64,000 nucleotides of DNA from Candidatus Roseilinea mizusawaensis (GCA_016841965.1 JAEANN010000056.1:1-64000), one strand, 5' to 3'. Shown: positions 50,703 through 60,354, counted from the stretch's first letter. Made by a program: numbers and translations. Notes: generated by a model not told the origin, from the sequence alone.

Positions 50703-51759
50703 ACACTTTGTCGTCCAGGCCGGCCGCGAAATGAGCCATTAGCCGGCCAATGCGTTCGACATCTTTCACGTGTACCGTTTCGACCGGCGAGTGCATGTAG
50801 CGCAGCGGCACGCCGATCAACACAACCGGCACACCATCGCGGCTGACCTGAATCGGCCAGGCATCGGTGCCGCCTCCGATGTCCGGTTCGATCTGGTAAG
50901 CCATCTCCAGCCGTTTGCACGTGTCGATCAGTCGCTGCGTGAGTTTGGGGTGGTAATTTGGGCCAACGGTGATGACGGGGCCTTTGCCCAGCTCGATGTG
51001 CGTTGTGTAATCATGTTGCGCGGCAAAGGTCACGTCGATGGCAATCGCCGCGTCGGGGCGCAGTTCGTAGGCGGCGGTTTTGGCGCCGAGGAAGGAAGTC
51101 TCTTCGCCCACGGTGGCCACAGCCACCACGTCCCAAGTGTGCTTGAGCCGTTGTAGCTCGTTCAGGCATATCACTTCGGCGGCGACGGCTACCCGGTTGT
51201 CCATGGCTTTGCCGGTCAGCCGGTCGCCTTTGAGTTTCGTGGTCTGTGTGTCGAACGACACCAGATCGCCCACCTGGATCAGGCGCTCGACCTGCCGCGC
51301 CGGCAGCCCGACGTCGACGAACAGATCGTCAAACTGAACTACATTCTGACCCTCTCCTGGCGGCAGCACGTGTGGCGGGCGCGAGCCGATCACGCCGGGG
51401 ATGGGCGCCGGCTTGTTTTTGCCGTTGCCGTCTCCCTGCGGGTGTACCAGCACGCGCTGACCCAGCATGTGTCGGGCGTCTGTCCCGCCCACGCGGGTGA
51501 CCCGCAGGAAGCCCTTCTCGATGCCGCTCACAATCAACCCAATCTCGTCCATGTGCGCGGCCAGCATCAACCGTTTCGCCGGACTGTCGCCCGCAGGCGC
51601 GCTACGTTTCCAGGCCATGACGCTGCCCACTTTGCTGATGCGCACTTCGTCCGACACAGGCTCAAATCTGGATTGGATCAGTTGATGGATCGAGGATTCG
51701 TAGCCGCTGAGGCCAACAGCATTCGTGAGGGTTTGGATGAGTTCCTCGGTTTGAACCAT
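50695..51759 (-). CDS. M42 family metallopeptidase (second copy)
   Basis: LMLAAHMDEIGLIVSG; MDNRVAVA; VATVGEETSFLGA; GGGTDAWPIQ. Confidence 0.9.
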   Translation of the reverse strand: MVQTEELIQTLTNAVGLSGYESSIHQLIQSRFEPVSDEVRISKVGSVMAWKRSAPAGDSPAKRLMLAAHMDEIGLIVSGIEKGFLRVTRVGGTDARHMLGQRVLVHPQGDGNGKNKPAPIPGVIGSRPPHVLPPGEGQNVVQFDDLFVDVGLPARQVERLIQVGDLVSFDTQTTKLKGDRLTGKAMDNRVAVAAEVICLNELQRLKHTWDVVAVATVGEETSFLGAKTAAYELRPDAAIAIDVTFAAQHDYTTHIELGKGPVITVGPNYHPKLTQRLIDTCKRLEMAYQIEPDIGGGTDAWPIQVSRDGVPVVLIGVPLRYMHSPVETVHVKDVERIGRLMAHFAAGLDDKVFD

Positions 51760-51827
51760 GCCGGCTAGTATATCCAACGGTCAGGCCGCCCAGCGATCCT
51801 TCTGCAACACCCCGTCGGCCCTGTTTT

Positions 51828-52931
51828 TCAGGGACGTTGGGTCAGCGGCAGATAGATGACATGTACCGGCACAACCGGATGTGCCAGATGCGCCACAGTG
51901 CCCAGTGCAGCTTTCACAAACGCTGTGAAGTAATCCAGGTCTAGATATTCGAGCCTGTCAGACACGGTGTGATAACGCGGGTTGAAGTCGCGCGTCGAAC
52001 CGTAGTAATCCTCGATCAGCAGCAGGGCCGGGTAGCCCTGCTGCCAGAACGAAGCATGATCGCTGGCCCCGATCCACAGCGGATAGATTTCAGGGATCAA
52101 CTGGCCGGCCAACCCATAAGCCGCGACGACATGGGTGAATATGCCTGCGATGGTCAGGTCATCGGTGTATCCGGCGCTGGTGGTCGGGCGAATGAACACA
52201 TCCAGGGTGGGGAGCGAGCCGGGCGTGTTCCAGGCGATCATGTCCATGTTGACCACTGCAACGATGTTGTCGCCGCGCGCGCGGGCTGCTGCGGCGTACA
52301 CGTTGCTGCCCAGCAATCCCTGTTCCTCGCCGCTGAAAAGCGCCAGCCGCAGGGTGCGGCTGAATGAATACTGGCTGAAGATGCGAGCCATGCTCAGCAC
52401 TGCTACCGATCCGCTGGCGTTGTCGTCTGCGCCGGGCGCCAGCGTCATGCGGGTCTCTGCCGGCGACAGGCTGTCCAGGTGCGCCACGGCCATGATGATC
52501 TCGTCTGGCCTGATCGTGCCGGTAATGACGGCCACGACATTGCGATTGCTGTAGCCGCTTGCGCTCCACGGGTGATAATCGACTGCGACGCCTGCGCCGG
52601 CCATCCACTCGTAGGCATATTGAGTGGCTTTCTGAATAGGCGTGATCGAGCCAGTGAAGCGTGTGCTGATGGTGTATGGCTCACCCCCGACGATAGCCGG
52701 CCATTCGCCGGTGAGTTCGGCGGTTAGGCTGTACAAGCGCGCAGCCTGTACCTCGGCGATCATGCCGGCGATGATCGGGCTGGCTTGGAAGCCATTCGCT
52801 TGCAAGGCCGGCGCTGCTCGCACGCTTGACTCTGGCTGCGGCCCGTCGTGTCGGGCGCCGGCCGGCTGCAACTCGTTCGTATGCCACAGGATGGCACATG
52901 CCACACACAAGGCTGCAAGTCCATAGCGCAT
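51828..52931 (-). CDS. Secreted M28 family peptidase
   Basis: N-terminal hydrophobic segment; VAHLDSLS, PGADDNASG, FSGEEQGLLGS; C-term VHVIYLPLTQRP. Confidence 0.88.
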   Translation of the reverse strand: MRYGLAALCVACAILWHTNELQPAGARHDGPQPESSVRAAPALQANGFQASPIIAGMIAEVQAARLYSLTAELTGEWPAIVGGEPYTISTRFTGSITPIQKATQYAYEWMAGAGVAVDYHPWSASGYSNRNVVAVITGTIRPDEIIMAVAHLDSLSPAETRMTLAPGADDNASGSVAVLSMARIFSQYSFSRTLRLALFSGEEQGLLGSNVYAAAARARGDNIVAVVNMDMIAWNTPGSLPTLDVFIRPTTSAGYTDDLTIAGIFTHVVAAYGLAGQLIPEIYPLWIGASDHASFWQQGYPALLLIEDYYGSTRDFNPRYHTVSDRLEYLDLDYFTAFVKAALGTVAHLAHPVVPVHVIYLPLTQRP

Positions 52932-52940
52932 AGAAGTGAG

Positions 52941-53930
52941 TCAGCCGCGGAAAAAGGTCACGATGACGGCCACAACAGCCACAATCACGGCCAGCGCCAA
53001 CCATGCTAGGTTGCTGCGCACCACATCGCCGGCTGTCTCTTGCCGGACGACAGGCGGCATGCGCGCCGATGCGCTTTCGGGGGCTTTGTGGCTGAAAAGC
53101 ATGTCGCGCAGCTCGGCAACCGTAGAGGGCCGGTCGTCAGGGTGCATGGCGATCGCAGCCATAATGGCCTGCTCGACGGCTTCTGAGACTGCCGGGTTCA
53201 GCGCGCGCACCGGTGCCAGTGATTCCGGCTTGAGGAAGCGCTGTTTGGCCTCGGCCGGCGGTTGGTTGGTGAACAGGTGGTATAGGGTTGCGCCCAGCGC
53301 GTAAATATCTGAACGCACATCGGTATGAGTGTCATCCTCGCCATATTGTTCGAGCGGCGTGTAGGCGGCTGTGCCGCGCCCCTGTAGCACCGTCACTGTG
53401 CGCGAGTCGTCCTTTGCCATCAACTTCACCAGGCCGAAGTCAACCAACTTGATCAGACCGCTGGGTGCGAGCTTGATGTTGCTCGGTTTGATGTCGCGAT
53501 GTAACACCGGCGGTTCCTGCGTATGCATGTACTCCAATGCATCGCATAACTGGCGCGCCCAGGTGAGCACTTCCACCTCGGTCAGGAACCGGCCTGCGCG
53601 CCGCGCTTCATCCACAATCTGCTTCAGATTCTTGCCCGACACATAATCCATCACCAGGTAATCCAGGTCGTTCTCGGTGAAATAGTCAGACACCTTGGGC
53701 AGATTAGGGTGGTCGAGCCGGGCCAGCACGCTTGCCTCGCGGGAGAACTGGTGCTGCAGCTCTCCTACCATCTCCTCGCCCACGTTGGGGTCGATACGCA
53801 CAGCCTTGATGGCGCACTTGCGCCCTTCCAGGCGCAAATCCTCGGCCAGGTACACAGCGCCCATGCCACCCTGGCCGATGGGTTCAACAATTCGATAGCG
53901 ATTGCGCAATGTGGTTCCGCGCCCCAGCAT
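52941..53930 (-). CDS. Membrane Ser/Thr protein kinase (Hanks-type)
   Basis: GQGGMGAVYLAEDL; LHRDIKPSNIKL; DFGLVKL; C-terminal TM (LAWLALAVIVAVVAVIVTFF). Confidence 0.95.
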   Translation of the reverse strand: MLGRGTTLRNRYRIVEPIGQGGMGAVYLAEDLRLEGRKCAIKAVRIDPNVGEEMVGELQHQFSREASVLARLDHPNLPKVSDYFTENDLDYLVMDYVSGKNLKQIVDEARRAGRFLTEVEVLTWARQLCDALEYMHTQEPPVLHRDIKPSNIKLAPSGLIKLVDFGLVKLMAKDDSRTVTVLQGRGTAAYTPLEQYGEDDTHTDVRSDIYALGATLYHLFTNQPPAEAKQRFLKPESLAPVRALNPAVSEAVEQAIMAAIAMHPDDRPSTVAELRDMLFSHKAPESASARMPPVVRQETAGDVVRSNLAWLALAVIVAVVAVIVTFFRG

Positions 53931-54015
53931 GTCGTCATTTTAATTGAGTCGTGGGCCTTTTCAGCCCAATGCGTTATCGGCTCAATGCCAGAATGACTCA
54001 ATTACAATTGCAGCG

Positions 54016-54681
54016 ATGATCCAGGACTCTCCGATGCTGATTATCGAGAACGGCCAGATGGCAGGTCAGCGCTGGCTGATCGACAGCGACTGTGTCATCA
54101 TTGGCCGCGAGGCACAGGCAGTTCATCTGCTCTTGCCAGAGCGGCAGGTGTCTCGCAAGCATGCCAAGATCGAGCGAACGCCGAATGGTTTCGTGTTAAC
54201 TGACCTTGACAGTAAAAACGGCACCTACCTCAATGGCAAGCAAGTCCGCGAGCCACAGGTGCTACAGGATGGCGATGAAATTCAGATCGCGTTGTGTGTC
54301 AAGATTGCTTTCGTGGGGAGTGATGCGACTGCCCCGCTTAATGCGCGTCCTATCAGCCAGGGTATGCGCGCGATCACGCGCGGCATCCGGCTGGATAAGG
54401 AGCGCCGGCGTGTATTTATGGCCGAATACGAACTGGAGCCGCCTCTCTCTGTGCAGCAATATCGCCTGCTCGAACTGCTGATTGACGCCGATGGCGCCCT
54501 GGTCAGCCGGCAGGAAATCGTCGAGCGCGTGTGGGAGGGTGAAAACGCCTACGGTGTGAGCGAACAAGCTATCGACGCACTCGTGCGCCGGCTACGCGAT
54601 CGCCTCGCCGAACGCGACCCCGACCACGAGTACATCGTTACCGTGCGTGGCCACGGCTTGCGTTTTGAAAACCGTTATTGA
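54016..54681 (+). CDS. FHA domain fused to OmpR/PhoB-type winged-helix DNA-binding domain
   Basis: FHA: VIIGREAQAVHLLLPERQVSRKHAKIERTPNGFVLTDLDSKNGTYLNGK; wHTH: LSVQQYRLLELLIDADGALVSRQEIVERVW...EQAIDALVRRLRDRLAERDPDHEYIVTVRGHGLRFE. Confidence 0.93.
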   Translation: MIQDSPMLIIENGQMAGQRWLIDSDCVIIGREAQAVHLLLPERQVSRKHAKIERTPNGFVLTDLDSKNGTYLNGKQVREPQVLQDGDEIQIALCVKIAFVGSDATAPLNARPISQGMRAITRGIRLDKERRRVFMAEYELEPPLSVQQYRLLELLIDADGALVSRQEIVERVWEGENAYGVSEQAIDALVRRLRDRLAERDPDHEYIVTVRGHGLRFENRY

Positions 54682-56713
54682 TCTTCTGCTACGCCGGGAG
54701 CGGCCCCCGTTGTGGTTCACCCTGGGCCTGCTGCTTGTGCTGGCTGCTGCGCTCGTCTTGCGCCTGCACCGGCTCGACGCGCAGTCGTTCTGGTACGACG
54801 AAGGCAACAGCGCGCGCATTGCCGAGCGCCCTGTGCAGCTCATCATCGCGGGTGCAGCCGGCGACATCCACCCGCCGCTGTACTACCTGGCGCTGCATGT
54901 CTGGCGCGCGCTGTTCGGCGAGAGCGAGGCGGCGCTGCGCAGCCTGTCGGTTGCCTGCGGGGTGGGCCTGGCGCTTTTGGCTGGCCTGACCGCCCACGCG
55001 CTTTTCGGCCCGCGCGCCGGCCTGGTGGCTGCTGTGCTGTTGGCTGTGTCTCCCTTTGCCATCTACTATAGCCAGGAAGCGCGCATGTATGCGCTGCTTG
55101 CCCTCGAAGCGGCTGCCTCCACTTATGCCCTGCTGCGGATTTTGGGTTTTGGATTGGGGACTTTGGATTCGCCCACCCAATCGTCAATCGTCAATCCTTC
55201 AATCGTCAATTCTTCAATTGCCAGTCGTCAATCGTCAATCGCCCTGTTTGTCCTGTCCACTGCCGCCGGCCTCTACACGCACTACGCCTATCCCTTTGTC
55301 ATGATTGGGCAGGGTGTGGGTGTGCTCATCTGGTTTGCGGCCTGGGCTGCGCGCTGCGCTGTGCGCGGGCCGGCCTGGGGGGCGCTGGCTGTTTTCGCCG
55401 GCGGCAACCTCGCGGCCATTGCGCTGTTCCTACCCTGGCTGCCGACTGCCATTCACCAGCTCACTGCGTGGACGGTAGCCCGGCCAGACTACGTGCTGGG
55501 GCCGGCTCTGCTCGACGCCTGGCGCTGGGTTGTGGTGGGGCGCACGCTGCCGCTCGATGAAGCCGGGCCGGCCATGCTGATACTGAGCGCGCTGGCGCTG
55601 ATCGGGCTATGGCCGGCTGCTCCATCCAATCCTCAGTCGTCAATCAGCGCCCGGCGGTTCCTGCCGGCTCTGTTCATGGCGCTGATGGCGCTGGCGCCGT
55701 TTGCCCTGCTGTTTGCCTTCAATCTGTATCGAGAGTCGTATCTCAAGTTTTTGCTGGTTGTCGTGACGCCGCTGTGTGTGTTGGCTGCGCGTGGCATAGC
55801 CGGCCTGTCTGCCGCCTGGCTCCCTGCGCAAGCCGGGCGCACAGGGCGGCTGCTTTCTGCCGGCCTCGCTATCGCCCTCACGAGCGGCGTCGTTGCGCTG
55901 CTGTGGCCCGCGCTCAACAATTTGTATGACAACCCGGCCTATGCCCGTGACGACTATCGCGGCATCGCCCAACTGATCCAGGCTGACGCGCGTCCCGGTG
56001 ACGCCGTGTTGTTCAACGCCCCGAATCAATGGGAGGTGTTCACCTACTATCATCGCCCAGAGCGCCAGTTGGCCCCGGCGATCGCGCTGACCTATCACCC
56101 CGCAGACGATGCCGTGGTCGATGCGCAGATGAGGCCGATCCTTCAGCAACACAGCCGCTTGTTTGTGCTGTACTACGGCGAGCGCGAATCTGACCCTGAG
56201 GGCCGCTATGAACGTTGGCTGGCGGGCAACGCGTTCAAGGCCGATGAGCAATGGGTGGGGCACATTCGCCTGGCGGTGTATGCAACCCGGCTTGCCTCGA
56301 CCAGGTCGGCGCTTGCCGCCACGTTCGGTGATGCCATCCGGCTCGAAAGCGCCGTCGGTGCGCTCGACCCGCAGTCAGCGGGTGGCTTGGTGCCGCTGGA
56401 ACTGCGCTGGCGCGCGCAGACGACGCTGGACACGCGATACAAGGTGTTTGTGCATATCGGTCTGCCCGATGCGCCGCCGGTCGCACAAAACGATTCCGAG
56501 CCGCAAGCTGGCCTGCGCCCAACCGACACCTGGCAGCCTGATGAGGTGATCGTTGATCGCCGCGCGGTCTGGTTGAAGCCTGGCACACCGCCGGGGCGCT
56601 ATGGCGTCTACCTGGGTTTGTATGACGGCGCAACCGGCCAGCGCCTGCCGGTGACTACTGCCGGCGCCCCGCAAAGCGACCGCCTGTTGCTTGGCGAGAT
56701 CGAGGTGCGGTAG
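54647..56713 (+). CDS. GT39/ArnT-like polytopic glycosyltransferase
   Basis: FWYDEGNSARIAERP; YYLALHVWRALFGESEAALRSLS; many TMs; GTG start overlapping the previous gene. Confidence 0.87.
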   Translation: MATACVLKTVIDLLLRRERPPLWFTLGLLLVLAAALVLRLHRLDAQSFWYDEGNSARIAERPVQLIIAGAAGDIHPPLYYLALHVWRALFGESEAALRSLSVACGVGLALLAGLTAHALFGPRAGLVAAVLLAVSPFAIYYSQEARMYALLALEAAASTYALLRILGFGLGTLDSPTQSSIVNPSIVNSSIASRQSSIALFVLSTAAGLYTHYAYPFVMIGQGVGVLIWFAAWAARCAVRGPAWGALAVFAGGNLAAIALFLPWLPTAIHQLTAWTVARPDYVLGPALLDAWRWVVVGRTLPLDEAGPAMLILSALALIGLWPAAPSNPQSSISARRFLPALFMALMALAPFALLFAFNLYRESYLKFLLVVVTPLCVLAARGIAGLSAAWLPAQAGRTGRLLSAGLAIALTSGVVALLWPALNNLYDNPAYARDDYRGIAQLIQADARPGDAVLFNAPNQWEVFTYYHRPERQLAPAIALTYHPADDAVVDAQMRPILQQHSRLFVLYYGERESDPEGRYERWLAGNAFKADEQWVGHIRLAVYATRLASTRSALAATFGDAIRLESAVGALDPQSAGGLVPLELRWRAQTTLDTRYKVFVHIGLPDAPPVAQNDSEPQAGLRPTDTWQPDEVIVDRRAVWLKPGTPPGRYGVYLGLYDGATGQRLPVTTAGAPQSDRLLLGEIEVR
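55137..55242 (+). repeat. Heptameric repeats (families A+B) embedded in frame in the GT39-like CDS
   Basis: gattttgggttttggattggggactttggatt... caatcgtcaatcgtcaatccttcaatcgtcaattcttcaattgccagtcgtcaatcgtcaatc, encoding ILGFGLGTLDSPTQSSIVNPSIVNSSIASRQSSI. Confidence 0.9.
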
Positions 56714-56717
56714 ACGC

Positions 56718-57872
56718 ATGGCGCGTATAACGATTGACTGCACGCCGGCCATTCATCAATCGGCCGGCATTGGCCGGCTGACCCGCGAAATCGTGCGCGC
56801 CCTGCTTCAGCGCGAATCGCGCCATCACTTCACTCTGTTTTGCATGGGGCGGGCCGGCCCCTCTGCAATGGCCGAACTGGCGCGATTGGCCGCGCGCTCG
56901 CCGCGCGCGTCTGTGGCTGTGACGCCGTTGAATGATCGCTGGCTGTACCGGCTGTGGCATCGCGCCCGGCTGCCGTTGCCGGTCGAGCTGTTTGCCGGCC
57001 AGAGCGACCTCTATCACGCCACCGATTTCGTGTTGCCGCCTGTCATGCCGGGCCGGCGCACCGTGCTGACCGTGCATGACCTGACGTTTGAGCGCGCGCC
57101 CGATGCCGCGCCACCCCAGTTGTTGCGTTTTCTCAAAAGAGTTGTGCCGCAGTCGGTGCGCCGGGCGCATCATCTCATCGCCGATTCGCAGGCCACTGCG
57201 CGCGACCTGATCACCCTGTACGCAGTGCCGCCAGAGCGCATCACAGTGATCTACAGCGGGGTCGAGGCGCGTTTCCATCCGCTCGATAGATCTGCGCCCG
57301 GCGTTGCGCCTGACAAGCGTGTCTGGGGCGACGCCCCGTTTGTGCTGACGGTTGGCACGCTGCAACCGCGCAAGAATCATCTGACGTTGGTGCGCGCTTT
57401 TGCGCAGGTGGCGCGCCAGTTGCCCGATCTTCAACTGGTCATCGCCGGCGGCAAGGGCTGGATGTACGAGGCTGTAACGGCGGAAGTCGCCCGCCTCAAC
57501 CTGGCTCAGCGTGTGCGATTCATCGGCTTTGTCGATGACGCCGGTTTGCCCGATTTATATCGCGCCGCGCGCGTGTTTGCGTTTCCATCGCTGTATGAGG
57601 GCTTTGGCCTGCCGCCGCTGGAGGCGATGGCCTGTGGTGTGCCGGTCGTTGCATCGAATGCCTCATCGTTGCCGGAAGTAGTGGGCGATGCCGGCCTGCT
57701 GGTCGATCCGTTGGATGTGGATGGTCTGGCCCAGGCGCTGACGCGCGCCGTTGCAGATGAGACATGGCGCGCCCAGGCCATCGCGCGCGGACTGGCGCGC
57801 GCCCGCCAATTCACCTGGACACGCGCCGCCGAACAACTGCTGGCCGTCTACAACGCAACACTGACTGTGTAA
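56718..57872 (+). CDS. Glycosyltransferase family 4
   Basis: [63 protein letters not shown]. Confidence 0.94.
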   Translation: MARITIDCTPAIHQSAGIGRLTREIVRALLQRESRHHFTLFCMGRAGPSAMAELARLAARSPRASVAVTPLNDRWLYRLWHRARLPLPVELFAGQSDLYHATDFVLPPVMPGRRTVLTVHDLTFERAPDAAPPQLLRFLKRVVPQSVRRAHHLIADSQATARDLITLYAVPPERITVIYSGVEARFHPLDRSAPGVAPDKRVWGDAPFVLTVGTLQPRKNHLTLVRAFAQVARQLPDLQLVIAGGKGWMYEAVTAEVARLNLAQRVRFIGFVDDAGLPDLYRAARVFAFPSLYEGFGLPPLEAMACGVPVVASNASSLPEVVGDAGLLVDPLDVDGLAQALTRAVADETWRAQAIARGLARARQFTWTRAAEQLLAVYNATLTV

Positions 57873-57891
57873 TCGCAATCGTCAATCGTCA
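57871..57891. repeat. Heptameric repeat (family B) overlapping the GT4 stop codon
   Basis: AATCGCAATCGTCAATCGTCA. Confidence 0.8.
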
Positions 57892-57898
57892 GTTCGGT

Positions 57899-58077
57899 TC
57901 ACCATTCCCCCGCATACGCCACCTGATATGGCTGGACTGTGCGGACGATCCACGCGTAGTGCAGCTCCACAAGCTGGCGCAGATGCAGCGCGTCGTGAGC
58001 CACCCAGGCGGCCATCACGTCGCCGGCAGTGATCTGACCCCATGGCGCCGCGCGCACAATCTGCCAATCCGACGACT
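57899..58077 (-). pseudogene. C-terminal remnant of a DinB-like family protein
   Basis: Minus-strand frame DWQIVRAAPWGQITAGDVMAAWVAHDALHLRQLVELHYAWIVRTVQPYQVAYAGEW-stop; in-frame TAG just upstream and no start. Confidence 0.6.
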
Positions 58078-58223
58078 ACAACCCGCGCAGCCATGCTGCG
58101 GGCGAGTTGACGATTGCATGGCTTGTGTCTGGATTGTGGCGCCACGTTTGCGTTGCAGCCGGTTGTACAATCCGGGCACTTGCCGGCGTTCTGTTTGCGA
58201 GCATTGTGCCGGTGTGATGATCC

Positions 58224-59534
58224 ATGACCAACCAATCCCTTCCCAAACTGCGTGATGTGCCGGCCCAGGACCGGCTGGCGATTCTGGCCCAAATGGCCAA
58301 CCTGGGTGAAGTTGATACCGCAGCCTTGCGGAACGGCTTGTCGCTCGATCAGGCCGACCACATGATCGAAAACGTGGTCGCCACTTATGCGTTGCCGCTG
58401 GGCATCGTCACCAACCTGGTGGTTAACGGGCGCGAGGTGCTTGTACCGATGGTCATCGAAGAGCCGTCGGTGGTGGCCGGGTGTAGCTTTGCTGCAAAGC
58501 TGGCGCGGGCCGGCGGTGGTTTCATTGCCAGCAGCGACGAGCCGATCATGATTGGCCAGATTCAAGTCCTGGACGTGCCGGACATGGACGCTGCACGGCG
58601 GGCGATTGATGATGCCACGCCGGAGCTGATCGAGTGGCTAAATGTGCTGAACCCGCCCACGCGCGATCCGTATACTCGCTCGGTCGGCATCGAAACGCGG
58701 GTCGTCGCCGGCGAGTTCGAATCGACAATTCAAAATCCCAAATCTAGGATTGAGATGCTGGTGGTGCATGTGCTGTATCACGCCGGCGATGCCATGGGCG
58801 CCAACATGGTCAACACTGCATGCGAAGCACTGGCGCCGAAGATCGAGATGCTCACCGGCGGGCGGGTCAATCTGCGCATTTTGTCCAACCTGGCCGATCG
58901 TCGGCTGGCCCGCGCGCGCTGCACGATTCCTGCCGCCGCGCTGGAGGATGAGCGCCGGCCCACCGCTGCAACTCCAGGCGCCCGTATCCAGGATCGCATC
59001 GAAGAGGCCTCATTGTTTGCCGAGCTGGACCCGTATCGCGCTGCGACCCACAACAAGGGCATCATGAATGGCATCGATGCGGTGGCCCTGGCGACCGGCA
59101 ATGACTGGCGGGCCATCGAGGCCGGCGCCCATGCCTATGCGGCGCGCAATGGCCGCTATACCTCGCTCACGCGCTGGCGCGTGAACGCACAGGGCGATCT
59201 GAACGGCGAGATCGAATTGCCCCTGGCAGCCGGGATGGTGGGCGGGGCGACGCGGGTGCACCCGTCGGCGCGCGCCGCGCTCAAGATCATGGGGGTGAAG
59301 ACTGCGCGCGAGCTGGCCGAGGTGATGGCGTGTGTGGGGTTGGCGCAGAACTTTGCGGCGATTCGCGCGCTGGCTAACGAAGGCATTCAACGTGGTCACA
59401 TGGCGCTGCACGCGCGACAGGTCGCGCTGGCTGCCGGCGCGACCGGCGAGCAAGTCGCGCGCATCGCGCAGCAACTGGTTGCCGAGCGCAATTTTAAGGT
59501 TGATCGCGCAAAGGAATTGCTGGCCGGCCAGTAG
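58224..59534 (+). CDS. mvaA: Class II hydroxymethylglutaryl-CoA reductase
   Basis: IEEPSVVAGCSFAAKLAR; HAGDAMGANMVNTACEALAPKIEMLTGGRVNLRILSNLADRRLARA; THNKGIMNGIDAV. Confidence 0.93.
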   Translation: MTNQSLPKLRDVPAQDRLAILAQMANLGEVDTAALRNGLSLDQADHMIENVVATYALPLGIVTNLVVNGREVLVPMVIEEPSVVAGCSFAAKLARAGGGFIASSDEPIMIGQIQVLDVPDMDAARRAIDDATPELIEWLNVLNPPTRDPYTRSVGIETRVVAGEFESTIQNPKSRIEMLVVHVLYHAGDAMGANMVNTACEALAPKIEMLTGGRVNLRILSNLADRRLARARCTIPAAALEDERRPTAATPGARIQDRIEEASLFAELDPYRAATHNKGIMNGIDAVALATGNDWRAIEAGAHAYAARNGRYTSLTRWRVNAQGDLNGEIELPLAAGMVGGATRVHPSARAALKIMGVKTARELAEVMACVGLAQNFAAIRALANEGIQRGHMALHARQVALAAGATGEQVARIAQQLVAERNFKVDRAKELLAGQ

Positions 59535-59572
59535 CGATTGACGGTTGGCTGCTCATGCGCGCCGAGTGCCGA

Positions 59573-60298
59573 TCAGGTGTTGGGCGATGGCGTTTTCTCG
59601 TACACGCCCAGGATGTGCACACGCGCGCGCTGGAGCGCCGGCCAGTCCAGTGCGCGTTCGATAGCGCAGGCAATGGCAAACAGGGGGCGATTGACGCCCA
59701 GATAGGTCGGATCGCCGTGCAGGATCACTTCAACCCGGCGAAAGCCAATCGGCAACAACACCTGTTCGATGCGCCCGACGGTGTTGATGCGATACCGCAC
59801 GGGGTAGGTGTCGCCGGCCTGCCGGCCATGCAGCCGGCGCGCCAGCCGGTCGCGCAGCCGGTGAGGGGTAGCGCGGATGATCCACGTGTTGTAGTTCCAG
59901 GCGTTGGGGGTGAGGAAGATCGTTTTGCCGCCCGGCTTCAACACGCGATGGATTTCGCGGAAAGCGCGCGCCGGCTGCTCCAAGTGTTCCAGCACAAAGA
60001 CCAGCACCGCTGTGTTGAACTGCGCGTCGGCGAATGGCAGATCATCGGCCAGGCCGGCGGCGCGCTTGGCAATGGTGGTGTTCAAAAGCAACGCGCCGGC
60101 GTCGGGGTCGCATCCTATGACATGCGGTGTTTTGGCGTAGATCGGTTGTAGAAAATCGGCATGACCGCAGCCGATGTCGAGGATGCGCGCGCCGGCTGCA
60201 GTGTGCCGATTCACCAGCTCACGCAAGACGAACAGACTGTGCCGCCAGCCAGGCTTGCGCCGGGCATATTCGCGGCGAAAATGCTCCTGAACACCCAT
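59573..60298 (-). CDS. Class I SAM-dependent methyltransferase
   Basis: ILDIGCGHADFLQPI; ADDLPFADAQFNTAVLVFVLEHLEQPARAFREIHRVLKPGGKTIFLTPN. Confidence 0.93.
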   Translation of the reverse strand: MGVQEHFRREYARRKPGWRHSLFVLRELVNRHTAAGARILDIGCGHADFLQPIYAKTPHVIGCDPDAGALLLNTTIAKRAAGLADDLPFADAQFNTAVLVFVLEHLEQPARAFREIHRVLKPGGKTIFLTPNAWNYNTWIIRATPHRLRDRLARRLHGRQAGDTYPVRYRINTVGRIEQVLLPIGFRRVEVILHGDPTYLGVNRPLFAIACAIERALDWPALQRARVHILGVYEKTPSPNT

Positions 60299-60316
60299 GA
60301 CGATTTTGGATTTTCG
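60299..60316. repeat. Heptameric repeat (family A) abutting the methyltransferase start codon
   Basis: Minus strand GTGCGAAAATCCAAAATCGTC-ATG. Confidence 0.7.
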
Positions 60317-60354
60317 CACGTGTTTGCCGACGCGCACAATGAGCTTGATATCGC

